In this document: piece by piece, positions 9,908-17,781 of the stretch
Position numbering within the stretch: position 1 is the first letter of the stretch
Layout: each line of letters opens with the position of its first letter
Source: Microbacteriaceae bacterium VKM Ac-2855
GTDB lineage: Bacteria > Actinomycetota > Actinomycetes > Actinomycetales > Microbacteriaceae
Assembly (NCBI GenBank): GCA_013204985.1
Contig: JABMLG010000001.1
Location: forward strand, 306,574-370,573
Reading direction: 5' to 3'
DNA: 64,000 nucleotides
Translations under genes and position numbers: made by a program
The notes under the pieces: model-generated
The model's database searches: none
Seen by the model: only the letters and a program-made list of their open reading frames with translations
What the model was told of the DNA's origin: nothing

Positions 9908-12253
9908 GTGGCGGTGAGCCCCTTCGGCGTCATCCGCGTGCAGGGTGCTCGCGAGAACAACCTGAAGAACATCAGCGTCGAGATCCCCAAACGGCAGCTG
10001 ACGGTCTTCACGGGCGTGTCGGGCTCGGGTAAGAGTTCCCTGGTTTTCGGCACGATCGCTGCGGAATCGCAGCGAATGATCAACGAGACCTACAGCGCGT
10101 TCGTCCAGGGCTTCATGCCGACCCTCGGGCGCCCTGACGTCGACGTGCTCGAAGGGCTGACCACCGCGATCATCGTCGACCAGGAGCGGATGGGCGCGAA
10201 CGTGCGCTCGACCGTCGGCACGGCCACGGACGCGAATGCGATGCTGCGCCTGCTTTTCAGCCGGTTGGGTTCACCGCATCTGGGCTCGCCGCAGGCGTAC
10301 TCGTTCAATGTGGCGTCCGCGAAGGGAGCCGGAGCGGTGACGGTCGACAGGGCGAACGCCCGCGCGGTGCGTCGCAGCTTCGAGATCGTCGGCGGCATGT
10401 GTCCGCGCTGCGAGGGGATGGGATCGGTCAACGACATCGATTTCACCGCCCTCTACGACGACAGCAGGTCGCTCGATGACGGCGCGCTGACGATCCCGGG
10501 ATACAGCATTGACGGCTGGTACGGCCGGATCTTCCGCGGCTGCGGGTTCTTCGCGACCGACAAGCCGATCCGCGACTTCACGGCCAAGGAATCGCGTGCC
10601 CTGCTCTACATGGAGCCGACGAAGATCATCGTCGACGGCATCAACCTCACCTACTCGGGCCTCATTCCGCAGATCCAGAAGTCGTTCTTGTCGAAGGACG
10701 TCGACACGCTGCAGCCGCACATCCGCGCCTTCGTCGAGCGTGCCGTTACGTTCACGTCGTGCCCCGAATGCCACGGGACGCGCTTGAACGAAGGCGCGCG
10801 GTCGTCGAAAGTCGCCGGAATCAGCATCGCCGAAGCGTGTGCCATGCAGATCACCGATCTCGCGGAGTGGGTGAACCGGCTCGTCGAGCCGTCGGTCGCT
10901 CCGCTGATCGCCGCCGTGCAGCACATCCTCGAGGCGTTCGTGGGGATCGGCCTCGGCTATCTCTCGCTCGATCGGTCGGCGGGAACGCTCTCGGGCGGCG
11001 AAGCGCAGCGCACCAAGCTCATCCGGCATCTCGGATCGTCGCTCACCGATGTCACCTACGTGTTCGACGAGCCGACCATCGGCTTGCATCCACACGACAT
11101 CCAGCGGATGAACGTGCTGCTGCTGCGCTTGCGGGACAAGGGGAACACGGTTCTCGTGGTCGAGCACAAGCCCGAGATGATCGCGATCGCGGATCACGTC
11201 GTGGACCTCGGGCCCGGCGCAGGCTCGAGCGGCGGCGAGGTCTGCTTCGAGGGCACGCTGGACGATCTGCGGAGGAGCGGAACCCTCACGGGCAAGCACC
11301 TCGACGACCGCGCCTCGCTGAAGGAGGCGGTACGCACACCGACTGGTTCGCTCGAGATCCGCGGCGCCGACACCCACAACCTTCGCGATGTCGACGTCGA
11401 TGTACCTCTGGGGGTTCTCGTCGTGCTCACGGGTGTGGCCGGGTCGGGAAAGAGTTCGCTCGTGCACGGCTCGATCCCTGCCGGGCACGGGGTGATCTCG
11501 GTCGACCAGGGTGCGATCCGCGGTTCACGGCGCTCCAATCCGGCGACCTACACGGGGCTGCTCGAACCGATCCGCAAGGCGTTCGCCAAGGCGAACGGGG
11601 TCAAGCCGGCGCTGTTCAGCTCGAACTCCGAGGGCGCGTGTCCGAACTGCAACGGGGCCGGTGTGATATTCATGGATCTCGGCATGATGGCCGGAGTATC
11701 GACGACCTGCGAGGTCTGCGAGGGCCGACGATTCGACGCCTCGGTGCTCGATTTCACCCTCGGTGGTCGCGACATCAGCGAGGTGCTGGCGATGCCTGTC
11801 ACGGAGGCCGCGGAATTCTTCGGTTCGGGGGAGGCGCGCATCCCGGCAGCGGCGGCCATTCTGAGTCGGCTGGTGGACGTGGGGCTCGGCTACCTCAGCC
11901 TGGGTCAACCGTTGACGACCCTTTCGGGCGGTGAGCGGCAGCGCCTGAAGCTGGCCACCCACCTCGCGGAGAAGGGCGGCGTCTACGTTCTCGACGAACC
12001 GACGACGGGCCTGCACCTCGCGGATGTCGAGCAGCTGCTCGGTCTTCTCGATCGTCTCGTCGACTCCGGCGCATCGGTGATCGTGATCGAACAGCACCAA
12101 GCGGTGATGGCTCATGCCGACTGGATCATCGATCTCGGACCGGGCGCGGGCCACGAGGGCGGTCGGGTGGTGTTCGAGGGGACGCCTGCGCAGTTGGTCG
12201 CCGCGCGTTCGACGCTGACGGGTCAGCACCTGGCCGCGTACGTGGGGGAGTAG
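9908..12253 (+). CDS. UvrA-like tandem ABC ATPase (DrrC/UvrA2 type)
   Basis: 781-aa twin-ATPase related to excinuclease subunit A. It has two Walker A motifs (GVSGSGKSS and GVAGSGKSS), two signatures (LSGGEAQR and LSGGERQR), two Walker B motifs ending in DEPT, and zinc-ribbon CxxC pairs (CPRC, CPEC, CPNC, CEVC). At 781 aa it is about 170 residues shorter than housekeeping UvrA (about 940-990), close to DrrC, the daunorubicin-resistance paralogue. The missing length is expected from the UvrB-binding region, which I infer rather than aligned. It may release DNA-bound drugs. The GTG start at 9908 is 3 bases after the VOC stop. Confidence 0.88.
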   Translation: MAVSPFGVIRVQGARENNLKNISVEIPKRQLTVFTGVSGSGKSSLVFGTIAAESQRMINETYSAFVQGFMPTLGRPDVDVLEGLTTAIIVDQERMGANVRSTVGTATDANAMLRLLFSRLGSPHLGSPQAYSFNVASAKGAGAVTVDRANARAVRRSFEIVGGMCPRCEGMGSVNDIDFTALYDDSRSLDDGALTIPGYSIDGWYGRIFRGCGFFATDKPIRDFTAKESRALLYMEPTKIIVDGINLTYSGLIPQIQKSFLSKDVDTLQPHIRAFVERAVTFTSCPECHGTRLNEGARSSKVAGISIAEACAMQITDLAEWVNRLVEPSVAPLIAAVQHILEAFVGIGLGYLSLDRSAGTLSGGEAQRTKLIRHLGSSLTDVTYVFDEPTIGLHPHDIQRMNVLLLRLRDKGNTVLVVEHKPEMIAIADHVVDLGPGAGSSGGEVCFEGTLDDLRRSGTLTGKHLDDRASLKEAVRTPTGSLEIRGADTHNLRDVDVDVPLGVLVVLTGVAGSGKSSLVHGSIPAGHGVISVDQGAIRGSRRSNPATYTGLLEPIRKAFAKANGVKPALFSSNSEGACPNCNGAGVIFMDLGMMAGVSTTCEVCEGRRFDASVLDFTLGGRDISEVLAMPVTEAAEFFGSGEARIPAAAAILSRLVDVGLGYLSLGQPLTTLSGGERQRLKLATHLAEKGGVYVLDEPTTGLHLADVEQLLGLLDRLVDSGASVIVIEQHQAVMAHADWIIDLGPGAGHEGGRVVFEGTPAQLVAARSTLTGQHLAAYVGE

Positions 12254-12380
12254 GGCGGGTTCCCGTTCGTGCGTCGCTGGGTGTTTGGTGCGGAGTGATG
12301 TCCCGTCTCGCGTCACCCACCGACTCGCTGCGCAGAGGTCGGAGATCGATTCGATGCGGGGTGTCGGGCACCGCATTCAG

Positions 12381-12402
12381 TGTCGGAGGTGTCCCCTAAC
12401 GT
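12381..12402 (+). promoter_or_regulatory. PafBC-type DNA-damage promoter
   Basis: TGTCGGAG at 12381-12388, eight bases, then TAACGT at 12397-12402. This matches the RecA-independent mycobacterial DNA-damage promoter consensus (tTGTCRgtg-N8-TAnnnT) recognised with PafBC. The box ends 6 bases before the ATG of the DUF222/HNH gene, so the mRNA should be leaderless. A second copy with the same spacing drives the DUF2461 gene at 22145-22152 on the other strand. Confidence 0.6.
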
Positions 12403-12408
12403 GGGGGT

Positions 12409-13923
12409 ATGACTTGTTCGACGCTCAGCAGCCGCATCACCGCCCTCGCGGCGACCGTGCGCGCCGAGGTGTCGGCCGCGGAGTGGCGGCGCATGACGGA
12501 AACCGAGTTGGTCGAGACCGCTGTCGCGTTCGCCGAACTCGAGCGTGCCGTGTCGGGTGGTGGGGTGCGGTTGGCCGGGCTGGTCGAGGCCGCGTCGGGG
12601 CGTGAGCGGGGGGTGGATGCGCTGGCGCGGAAGTACGGGCAGCGCACCGGGAAGCTGTTCCTGGCCATGCTGACGGGGGCGTCGGAGTCGACGGTCGCGC
12701 GGCGGATCCGGCTCGCGCAGGGCGTGTACGAGCGGCCGGGGTTCGTGGGGCAGGACGTGCCGGCACTGTTCCCGTCGGTGGGGCGGGCGGTGCAGGAGGG
12801 GCGGTTGCATCCGGATGCGGCGGAGGTGATCGTGTCGACCCTCGGGCCGTCCGCCGCGCGGATCCACCCCGACGACCTGGCGGTGGCGGAGGCGTCGATC
12901 CTCGCCGCCGCGACCGATCCCGAGAGCGAATCGGCGACTGTCGGTGGCGTGACCGGGATCGGGATCGCGGCCGATCTGGTGAAGGTGCAGGCGCTCGCCT
13001 GGCGGGCACGGCTGGACCCTGACGGGTTGGAGCCGACCGAGGAGGAGGCCTTCGAGCGGCGCAACGCGGTCTGGCGCAGAGGGAAGAACGGGCTCGAAAC
13101 GTTCGTGCTCACGTTGACGACGGAGCAGGCTGCCGCGGTGAAGGCGTCGCTGTCGCCGCACACGAGCCCGCGCAAGCCGCGGTTCACGGATGCGGACTGC
13201 GAAGCCGCCCAGAACGGTGAAGTCGACACTGCCGCGATCTTCGCGGACACGCGAACGTCGGGGCAGAAGACGGCGGACGCCGCGGTGTCGTTGATCGTCG
13301 CGGGCGGCGCCTCCGAGTCGGCGGTCGGCGCGACTCCGCAGATCACCGCATACGTCAACGCGGCCGATTTAGCCGATGAGGACGCCGTGGGCCCCGCGTA
13401 TCTCGATCATGTCGACGAGCCGATACCCGCGTCGACGGTGCGGCGGATGCGGTGCTTCGGGGAGGTGCGCATCGCGATCACCGGCAACCGCGAGCAGACC
13501 GACGCGCTCGGCCGACCCGTCCGCGATTTCACCGAAAACCAGAAGCGCCTACTGGCCGCGCGCGACGGCGGCTGCGCCTGGCACGGCTGCACAGCACCAC
13601 CCGCGTGGACGGAAGCGCACCACGTCACCTGGTGGAGCCGCGGCGGCGCGACCTCCGTCGAGAACGGGGTCTTGGTATGCAGCTTCCACCATCACGTGAT
13701 CCACGGGAATCTCGGCTGGCGTATCCAGATGCATGCCACGGAGGACGGCATCCGACCCCACTTGATCGCTCCACCGCACATCGACCCGAGACAGACTCCA
13801 CGACGGATGGGCAACCAACGCGCCGCCATCGCCGGCGTTGATCGACCAGCGCACAACCGACATCGAGATCCCGACCCGAATTCACCGTCTCGGTCCACCG
13901 AACCGGGCCCGGCTGTTCGGTAA
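12409..13923 (+). CDS. DUF222 / HNH endonuclease-signature protein (13E12 type)
   Basis: 504-aa protein with the DUF222 domain over roughly residues 30-330 and a C-terminal HNH motif: CAWHGC, then EAHHVTWWSRGG, N in VENGVLVC and CSFHHHVIH, giving the cysteine pair and the catalytic H-N-H set. This family is multicopy in Microbacteriaceae and mycobacteria (13E12 repeats) and is often DNA-damage inducible; its biological role is not established. The PafBC-like promoter directly ahead supports damage induction here. It borders the integrase element that begins about 265 bases downstream. Confidence 0.9.
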   Translation: MTCSTLSSRITALAATVRAEVSAAEWRRMTETELVETAVAFAELERAVSGGGVRLAGLVEAASGRERGVDALARKYGQRTGKLFLAMLTGASESTVARRIRLAQGVYERPGFVGQDVPALFPSVGRAVQEGRLHPDAAEVIVSTLGPSAARIHPDDLAVAEASILAAATDPESESATVGGVTGIGIAADLVKVQALAWRARLDPDGLEPTEEEAFERRNAVWRRGKNGLETFVLTLTTEQAAAVKASLSPHTSPRKPRFTDADCEAAQNGEVDTAAIFADTRTSGQKTADAAVSLIVAGGASESAVGATPQITAYVNAADLADEDAVGPAYLDHVDEPIPASTVRRMRCFGEVRIAITGNREQTDALGRPVRDFTENQKRLLAARDGGCAWHGCTAPPAWTEAHHVTWWSRGGATSVENGVLVCSFHHHVIHGNLGWRIQMHATEDGIRPHLIAPPHIDPRQTPRRMGNQRAAIAGVDRPAHNRHRDPDPNSPSRSTEPGPAVR

Positions 13924-14397
13924 CCCTGCCGTGTGCAGCGAGTGTTCGACCAGCAATTATGTCAAGTAATGATGCGACCAACCGACCTCGTTGACGAGCT
14001 TGAGGGACCCCCGCCGCTCGGCGTGATTCGATGCCATTTCGCAGCCGCAGTGGCGTCCGTGCAGCGACGCGACAGTTTTGTGCTTCGAGGCAGCAGGAAA
14101 TGTCGCCGCGCCTTACCCGCCGTCACGGGCGCGACGGATGCGCACTCAGCCCGCTCCAAACACATCCGATAATGCACATTATGTCAAGTGAACCCTGGCA
14201 CGTTCGCATCTGATGCGAATTGGCCGGTTCCCTCGACCTGCGCGTTAGGACGCGGCGGTCGGGCGTGGAGATGTTGCGCAGACGTGCCGAGTGGGTGGCG
14301 CGGCGTGCGCGTGTCGGGTGGTCAGAACGGCCGTTGACCAGGATTTCTCCGAAGTCGTTGACATCGGTTCGCGGTTAATGCGAATCTTTCGCACATC
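13924..14397. other. Gene-free left flank of the integrase element
   Basis: No supported gene in 474 bases. It holds a 12-bp direct repeat (ATTATGTCAAGT at 13956-13967 and 14178-14189), a small palindrome ATAATGCACATTAT at 14169-14182, the left 86-bp element repeat (14189-14274) and, just before the first integrase, TGCGAA/TTCGCA half-sites at about 14379-14405 that echo the palindrome in the repeat. No N-terminal part of a PfkB kinase, which would be expected if the block had simply inserted into the kinase gene seen on its right, was found here. Confidence 0.6.
14189..14274 (+). repeat. Left 86-bp direct repeat of the element
   Basis: Matches 20787-20872 at 71 of 86 positions with no gap. 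It contains the perfect palindrome TTCGCATCTGATGCGAA at 14203-14219 and a CTCGACC/GGTCGGG stem further on. The differences cluster in the loop and at the centre of the palindrome, so the foldable parts are conserved. Probably a recombinase or HTH-protein binding end. Confidence 0.7.
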
Positions 14398-15528
14398 ATG
14401 CGAAGGGTCGAGGAGGTCGTTCCGGGCGCGGTTCCCGTTCATCTTCAGGGCGCTGTCGCGGTCTTGAACGCTGAGGAGACGGTGTGGGAGGCGATGCTCG
14501 GCGGGTGGCGGGCGCAGCAGCTCGCTCGGAACCTGGCGCCATCGACGGTTGATCGTCGGCGTGAGTTGGTGAGCCGGTTCCGGCGCTTCGTTGATGCCTA
14601 CCCATGGTCGTGGACGGTTGGCGGGGTGGATGAGTTCTTTCTCGAGCTGCGCGCTGTCGGCGGCCTGTCTCAGTCGACGATCCTGGGCTATCAGGGCGCG
14701 CTGCGGATGTTCCTCGAGTACGTCTGCGATCCCCGTTACGGCTGGGTGGAGCAGTGCTGGCAACGCTTCGGCGATCACCCGGCTCAGGTGTTCCACGAAT
14801 GGAACACCGCCCGTCACGCGCAGAACGGGATCGCGCAGCCGGGCAAACGTCCCTACACCCGGGATGAGCTGCAGGACCTGTTCGATTGCGCCGATGAGCG
14901 CGTGCTCCGAATACGGAAGCAGGGCAGCAAGGGCTGGGTCGCCGCGTTTCGGACGGCGACGATGATGAAGGCCGCCTACGCCTGGGGTCTGCGCCGTAAC
15001 GAGGTCCGCTCGCTGGACCTCGTCGACTGCGCTTCGAATCCGGCCGCACGGCAGTTCGGCGATTTCGGGATCATCTACGTCCGTTTCGGGAAAGCGATGC
15101 GCGGGTCTCCGCCGAAGCGACGCAGCGTGTTGAGCCTGCCGGAGATGGATTGGTCGACGGAGATCATGCGGCAGTGGATTGAGGAGGTCCGTCCGCTGAT
15201 TGCCCGCCCGAAGGCGAGCTGTCTTTGGCCGTCGGAGCGCGGTGGCATGATCACCGCTGACGCGGTCAGCCGAGCGTTCAATGAGGTCAAGCGCGAAGCC
15301 GGCCTGGATGATGAGCTCGACTTCCACTCGCTGCGACGCTCCTACGTCACGCACCTGCTCGAGGACGGTTACGACGCGTTCTTCATCCAGCAGCAAGTCG
15401 GCCACGAGCACGCGTCCACGACGTCGATCTACACCGGCGTCTCTCCCGACTACCGCGCCCGCGTCGTCGGCGACGCGATCGCTCGCATGGCTGCGGCTAT
15501 TACCTCCACCACCACAGCGAAGGACTGA
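14398..15528 (+). CDS. Tyrosine recombinase/integrase, triad 1 gene A
   Basis: 376-aa site-specific recombinase. The N-terminal SAM-like DNA-binding domain covers about residues 25-140 (RNLAPSTVDRRRELVSRF, then STILGYQGALRMF). The catalytic domain has R199 in GLRRNE, a lysine at 232 or 240 in the beta-hairpin, H310 and R313 in FHSLRRSY, H336 in VGHEHAST and the nucleophile Y345 in SIYTGV, so all catalytic residues are present. The triad 2 homologue at 17782 shares the same motifs but is clearly diverged. The start at 14398 follows a cluster of TTCGCA-type half-sites that could be operators. Gene B starts 1 base after the stop. Confidence 0.9.
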   Translation: MRRVEEVVPGAVPVHLQGAVAVLNAEETVWEAMLGGWRAQQLARNLAPSTVDRRRELVSRFRRFVDAYPWSWTVGGVDEFFLELRAVGGLSQSTILGYQGALRMFLEYVCDPRYGWVEQCWQRFGDHPAQVFHEWNTARHAQNGIAQPGKRPYTRDELQDLFDCADERVLRIRKQGSKGWVAAFRTATMMKAAYAWGLRRNEVRSLDLVDCASNPAARQFGDFGIIYVRFGKAMRGSPPKRRSVLSLPEMDWSTEIMRQWIEEVRPLIARPKASCLWPSERGGMITADAVSRAFNEVKREAGLDDELDFHSLRRSYVTHLLEDGYDAFFIQQQVGHEHASTTSIYTGVSPDYRARVVGDAIARMAAAITSTTTAKD

Positions 15529-15529
15529 G

Positions 15530-15862
15530 ATGCGACGACGAATCGAATACGGCTGGCGACTGCGTGAACTGATGGCTGCCCGAGGGATGAACACGATCTC
15601 CGACCTGCTCCCCCACCTCGGGGACCGCGGCATCGAGCTCTCCGCGTCACAGATCTATCGCCTCGTCGGCTCCAAACCGGAACGGATGAACCTCACGCTG
15701 CTGGGCGCGCTGCTGGACACCCTCGACTGCAGCTTCGAGGACCTCTGCCCCACCACCGTCGAGGCCGAAAGCTCACGAACTCCGAAGAAGGCCGTCGGAG
15801 ACGGGACGGCCCCGGACGGCGTGGTGCGGCCGGCGCGAGCTCGGATCCGTCGGCCGGAATGA
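15530..15862 (+). CDS. Cro/C1-type HTH protein, triad 1 gene B
   Basis: 110-aa protein with one helix-turn-helix in the first 75 residues (LRELMAARGM, then LSASQIYRLVG as recognition helix, then LTLLGALLDTLDC). The remaining third is charged and low-complexity, ending PARARIRRPE. It resembles small XRE regulators that accompany integrases and could act as a transcriptional switch or as a directionality factor. It starts 1 base after the integrase stop and its own stop overlaps the ATG of gene C (ATGA at 15859). Confidence 0.8.
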   Translation: MRRRIEYGWRLRELMAARGMNTISDLLPHLGDRGIELSASQIYRLVGSKPERMNLTLLGALLDTLDCSFEDLCPTTVEAESSRTPKKAVGDGTAPDGVVRPARARIRRPE

Positions 15863-17316
15863 CCGGCCCGCGAACCCCGGGCGGACGCTACTGCGTCCGC
15901 TGCGCAGCGACCGGGGTGAAATTCGCGACGACCTGGCCGGAAGGGAGCATCTGCCGACGCTGCTACCAGCAGGCCACCCGCCGACACGGCACCTGCCCGC
16001 TCTGCCTCACCCCACGACTGCTGCCCGGGCGCATCGGCGACACCGACGTCTGCACCGACTGCGCCGGCATCCCGAAAGACTTCCACTGCAGCCGATGCGG
16101 CCGCGAAGACGAACCCGCCCGAGTGGGGCTCTGCGCCCACTGCGCCCTGACCGATGACCTCACCGCGCTCCTGGACGACGGCACCGGACACATCGCTCCA
16201 GCCCTGCTCCCCATCCACACGGCACTCACCGGGCAGAGCCATGCCCGCAGCGCAACGATCTGGCTGATCACTAACCCGGACGCCGCCGCGCTGCTGCGGG
16301 ATCTCGCGCAAGGGGTCCGGCCGCTGGAGCACGCCACCTTCACCAGCCACCCGCACCCGCGGAGGGTCGCGTTCCTGCATGAGCTGTTCATCGAGCACCA
16401 ACTGTTGGACCCGATGAACCTCGACATTGAACGCTTCCAGACCTGGCTCATCGCCAAGCTCTCCCCCGCAGCTGAATCGGACGCGAGAATCGTCACGCAA
16501 TATGCCCGCTGGGTCCACCTCAACCGGATGCGCCACCTCGCCGAGACCGGCAGCCTGAGCAAGGGAACGATCCTCTCCGCGAAGCAGTCGACCACCGTTG
16601 CTCTCGACTTCCTCGCTTTCCTCGCCAGCCGCGCCACGACCCTGGACCGATGCGAGCAAGGCGACATCGACCAGTGGCTCGCGGACGGCCCCACCACCCG
16701 CAGCCTGGCCCGCGGATTCGTCCGCTGGGCGATCGAGCACCACCACGCACCCCAGCTCGAGTTCCCCTACCGCGTCGCGAAAACGGAACCCGTCCTGAGC
16801 CAGAAGCAGCGCCTCGCACTCATCCGTCTGGTCGTCGATGAAGACACCGACCTGGCCGACTCCGATCGCGCCGCCGCAGTGCTCTTCCTCGTCTTCGGAC
16901 AACCACTCACCCGAATCTCACGCATGACGCCCGACCAGATCAAAAGCCAAGACCAGACGATCATCCTGCGACTGACCGACGATGAGCTCCTCGTCCCACC
17001 ACCCTTCGACGACATCCTGATCCGACACCTGGAACGGCTCCCCCACCAGACAACGGCGGCCCACCGCGGTGACGCGCGCTGGCTCTTCCCCGGCGCCCGA
17101 CCCGGGCAACCCATCAACCAGAACACCCTCATGACGCGCATCCGCGACGCGGGCATCGATCTCCGCGCCGCCCACAACGCGACCATGCGGGCCCTCGTCC
17201 TCGACATCCCCGCCGCGATCGTCGCCGACTCGCTCGGATACAGCTACCAGATCGCCGACAAGCACCGCCGCAACTCTGGCGCCACCTTCATCGATTACGT
17301 CAACCGCCGCGGCTGA
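15859..17316 (+). CDS. Zinc-ribbon protein with degenerate recombinase-like C-terminus, triad 1 gene C
   Basis: 485-aa protein not assigned to a named family. The first ~90 residues hold six cysteine pairs of CxxC type (CVRC, CRRC, CPLC, CTDC, CSRC, CAHC), enough for three zinc ribbons. The middle reads as an all-alpha region like an integrase SAM domain, and the last ~100 residues follow the tyrosine-recombinase order: WLFPG, then IRDAGIDLRAAHNATMRALV where the H-x-x-R box would be, then DSLGYSYQIA where LGH is usual, then a terminal Y in FIDYVNRRG. The catalytic arginine/histidine boxes are replaced, so it is probably a DNA-binding partner rather than an active recombinase. Confidence 0.65.
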   Translation: MTGPRTPGGRYCVRCAATGVKFATTWPEGSICRRCYQQATRRHGTCPLCLTPRLLPGRIGDTDVCTDCAGIPKDFHCSRCGREDEPARVGLCAHCALTDDLTALLDDGTGHIAPALLPIHTALTGQSHARSATIWLITNPDAAALLRDLAQGVRPLEHATFTSHPHPRRVAFLHELFIEHQLLDPMNLDIERFQTWLIAKLSPAAESDARIVTQYARWVHLNRMRHLAETGSLSKGTILSAKQSTTVALDFLAFLASRATTLDRCEQGDIDQWLADGPTTRSLARGFVRWAIEHHHAPQLEFPYRVAKTEPVLSQKQRLALIRLVVDEDTDLADSDRAAAVLFLVFGQPLTRISRMTPDQIKSQDQTIILRLTDDELLVPPPFDDILIRHLERLPHQTTAAHRGDARWLFPGARPGQPINQNTLMTRIRDAGIDLRAAHNATMRALVLDIPAAIVADSLGYSYQIADKHRRNSGATFIDYVNRRG

Positions 17317-17781
17317 ACGCGATGAGAGCGTTCCCCGCCTACCGGGGCGCGGCCGCCGAGCGTGTCGGCCATTTCAGCGGGGAACGCAGATCGACGATAT
17401 CAAGACGGGGCCACAAACTCGGTGAAGCACGAGTGTCGCCAACCCTCCAACAACATCAGCTCGGTCCAGCTCAAGCCGACATCGGAAGCCGAATACGCCG
17501 GTCACGAATACGCAGGTCCGTCGCTAGTTGTGATCCAAATGCAGAAGCTGCCGGATTGGGCTCCCCTGATACGCGCGGTGTCGTCAGGTGCTGCTGAGCG
17601 TCGAACGGGCTGCTGACCTGGTTTTTGTGTGGAATGGAGTGTTCTGCGTGGACGCTCCTGGTTGTCAGGCAGGCTCGGGCGTTGACTGACTGATTCTGCC
17701 GCGTGTTTCTGCGGATTTCGGTATTGCCGATTGCAGTTTTTGCATTCGAAGCGCATTCTTTGCAGGCGGCGAGGAGGCCTG
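17317..17781. other. Spacer between the two triads
   Basis: 465 bases with no supported gene. It starts with an inverted repeat, GCGTTCCCCGC at 17328-17338 and GCGGGGAACGC at 17377-17387, which could form a long hairpin just after gene C of triad 1 and serve as terminator. Base composition in the rest is lower in GC than the surrounding genes. Short direct echoes of TGCATTC/GCGCATTC lie at about 17740-17756, in the same relative place as the TTCGCA half-sites of triad 1. No copy of the 86-bp end repeat was seen here. Confidence 0.55.
17328..17387 (+). terminator. Hairpin after triad 1
   Basis: Eleven-base arms (GCGTTCCCCGC and GCGGGGAACGC) separated by 38 bases, beginning 12 bases after the gene C stop. 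There is no T-run, so it may be a structural or recombination feature instead of a classical intrinsic terminator. Confidence 0.4.

Noticed and set aside
10271-11488. 405-codon minus-strand frame inside the UvrA-like gene
   Set aside because: Shadow of the plus-strand gene with no recognisable domain and no ribosome site.
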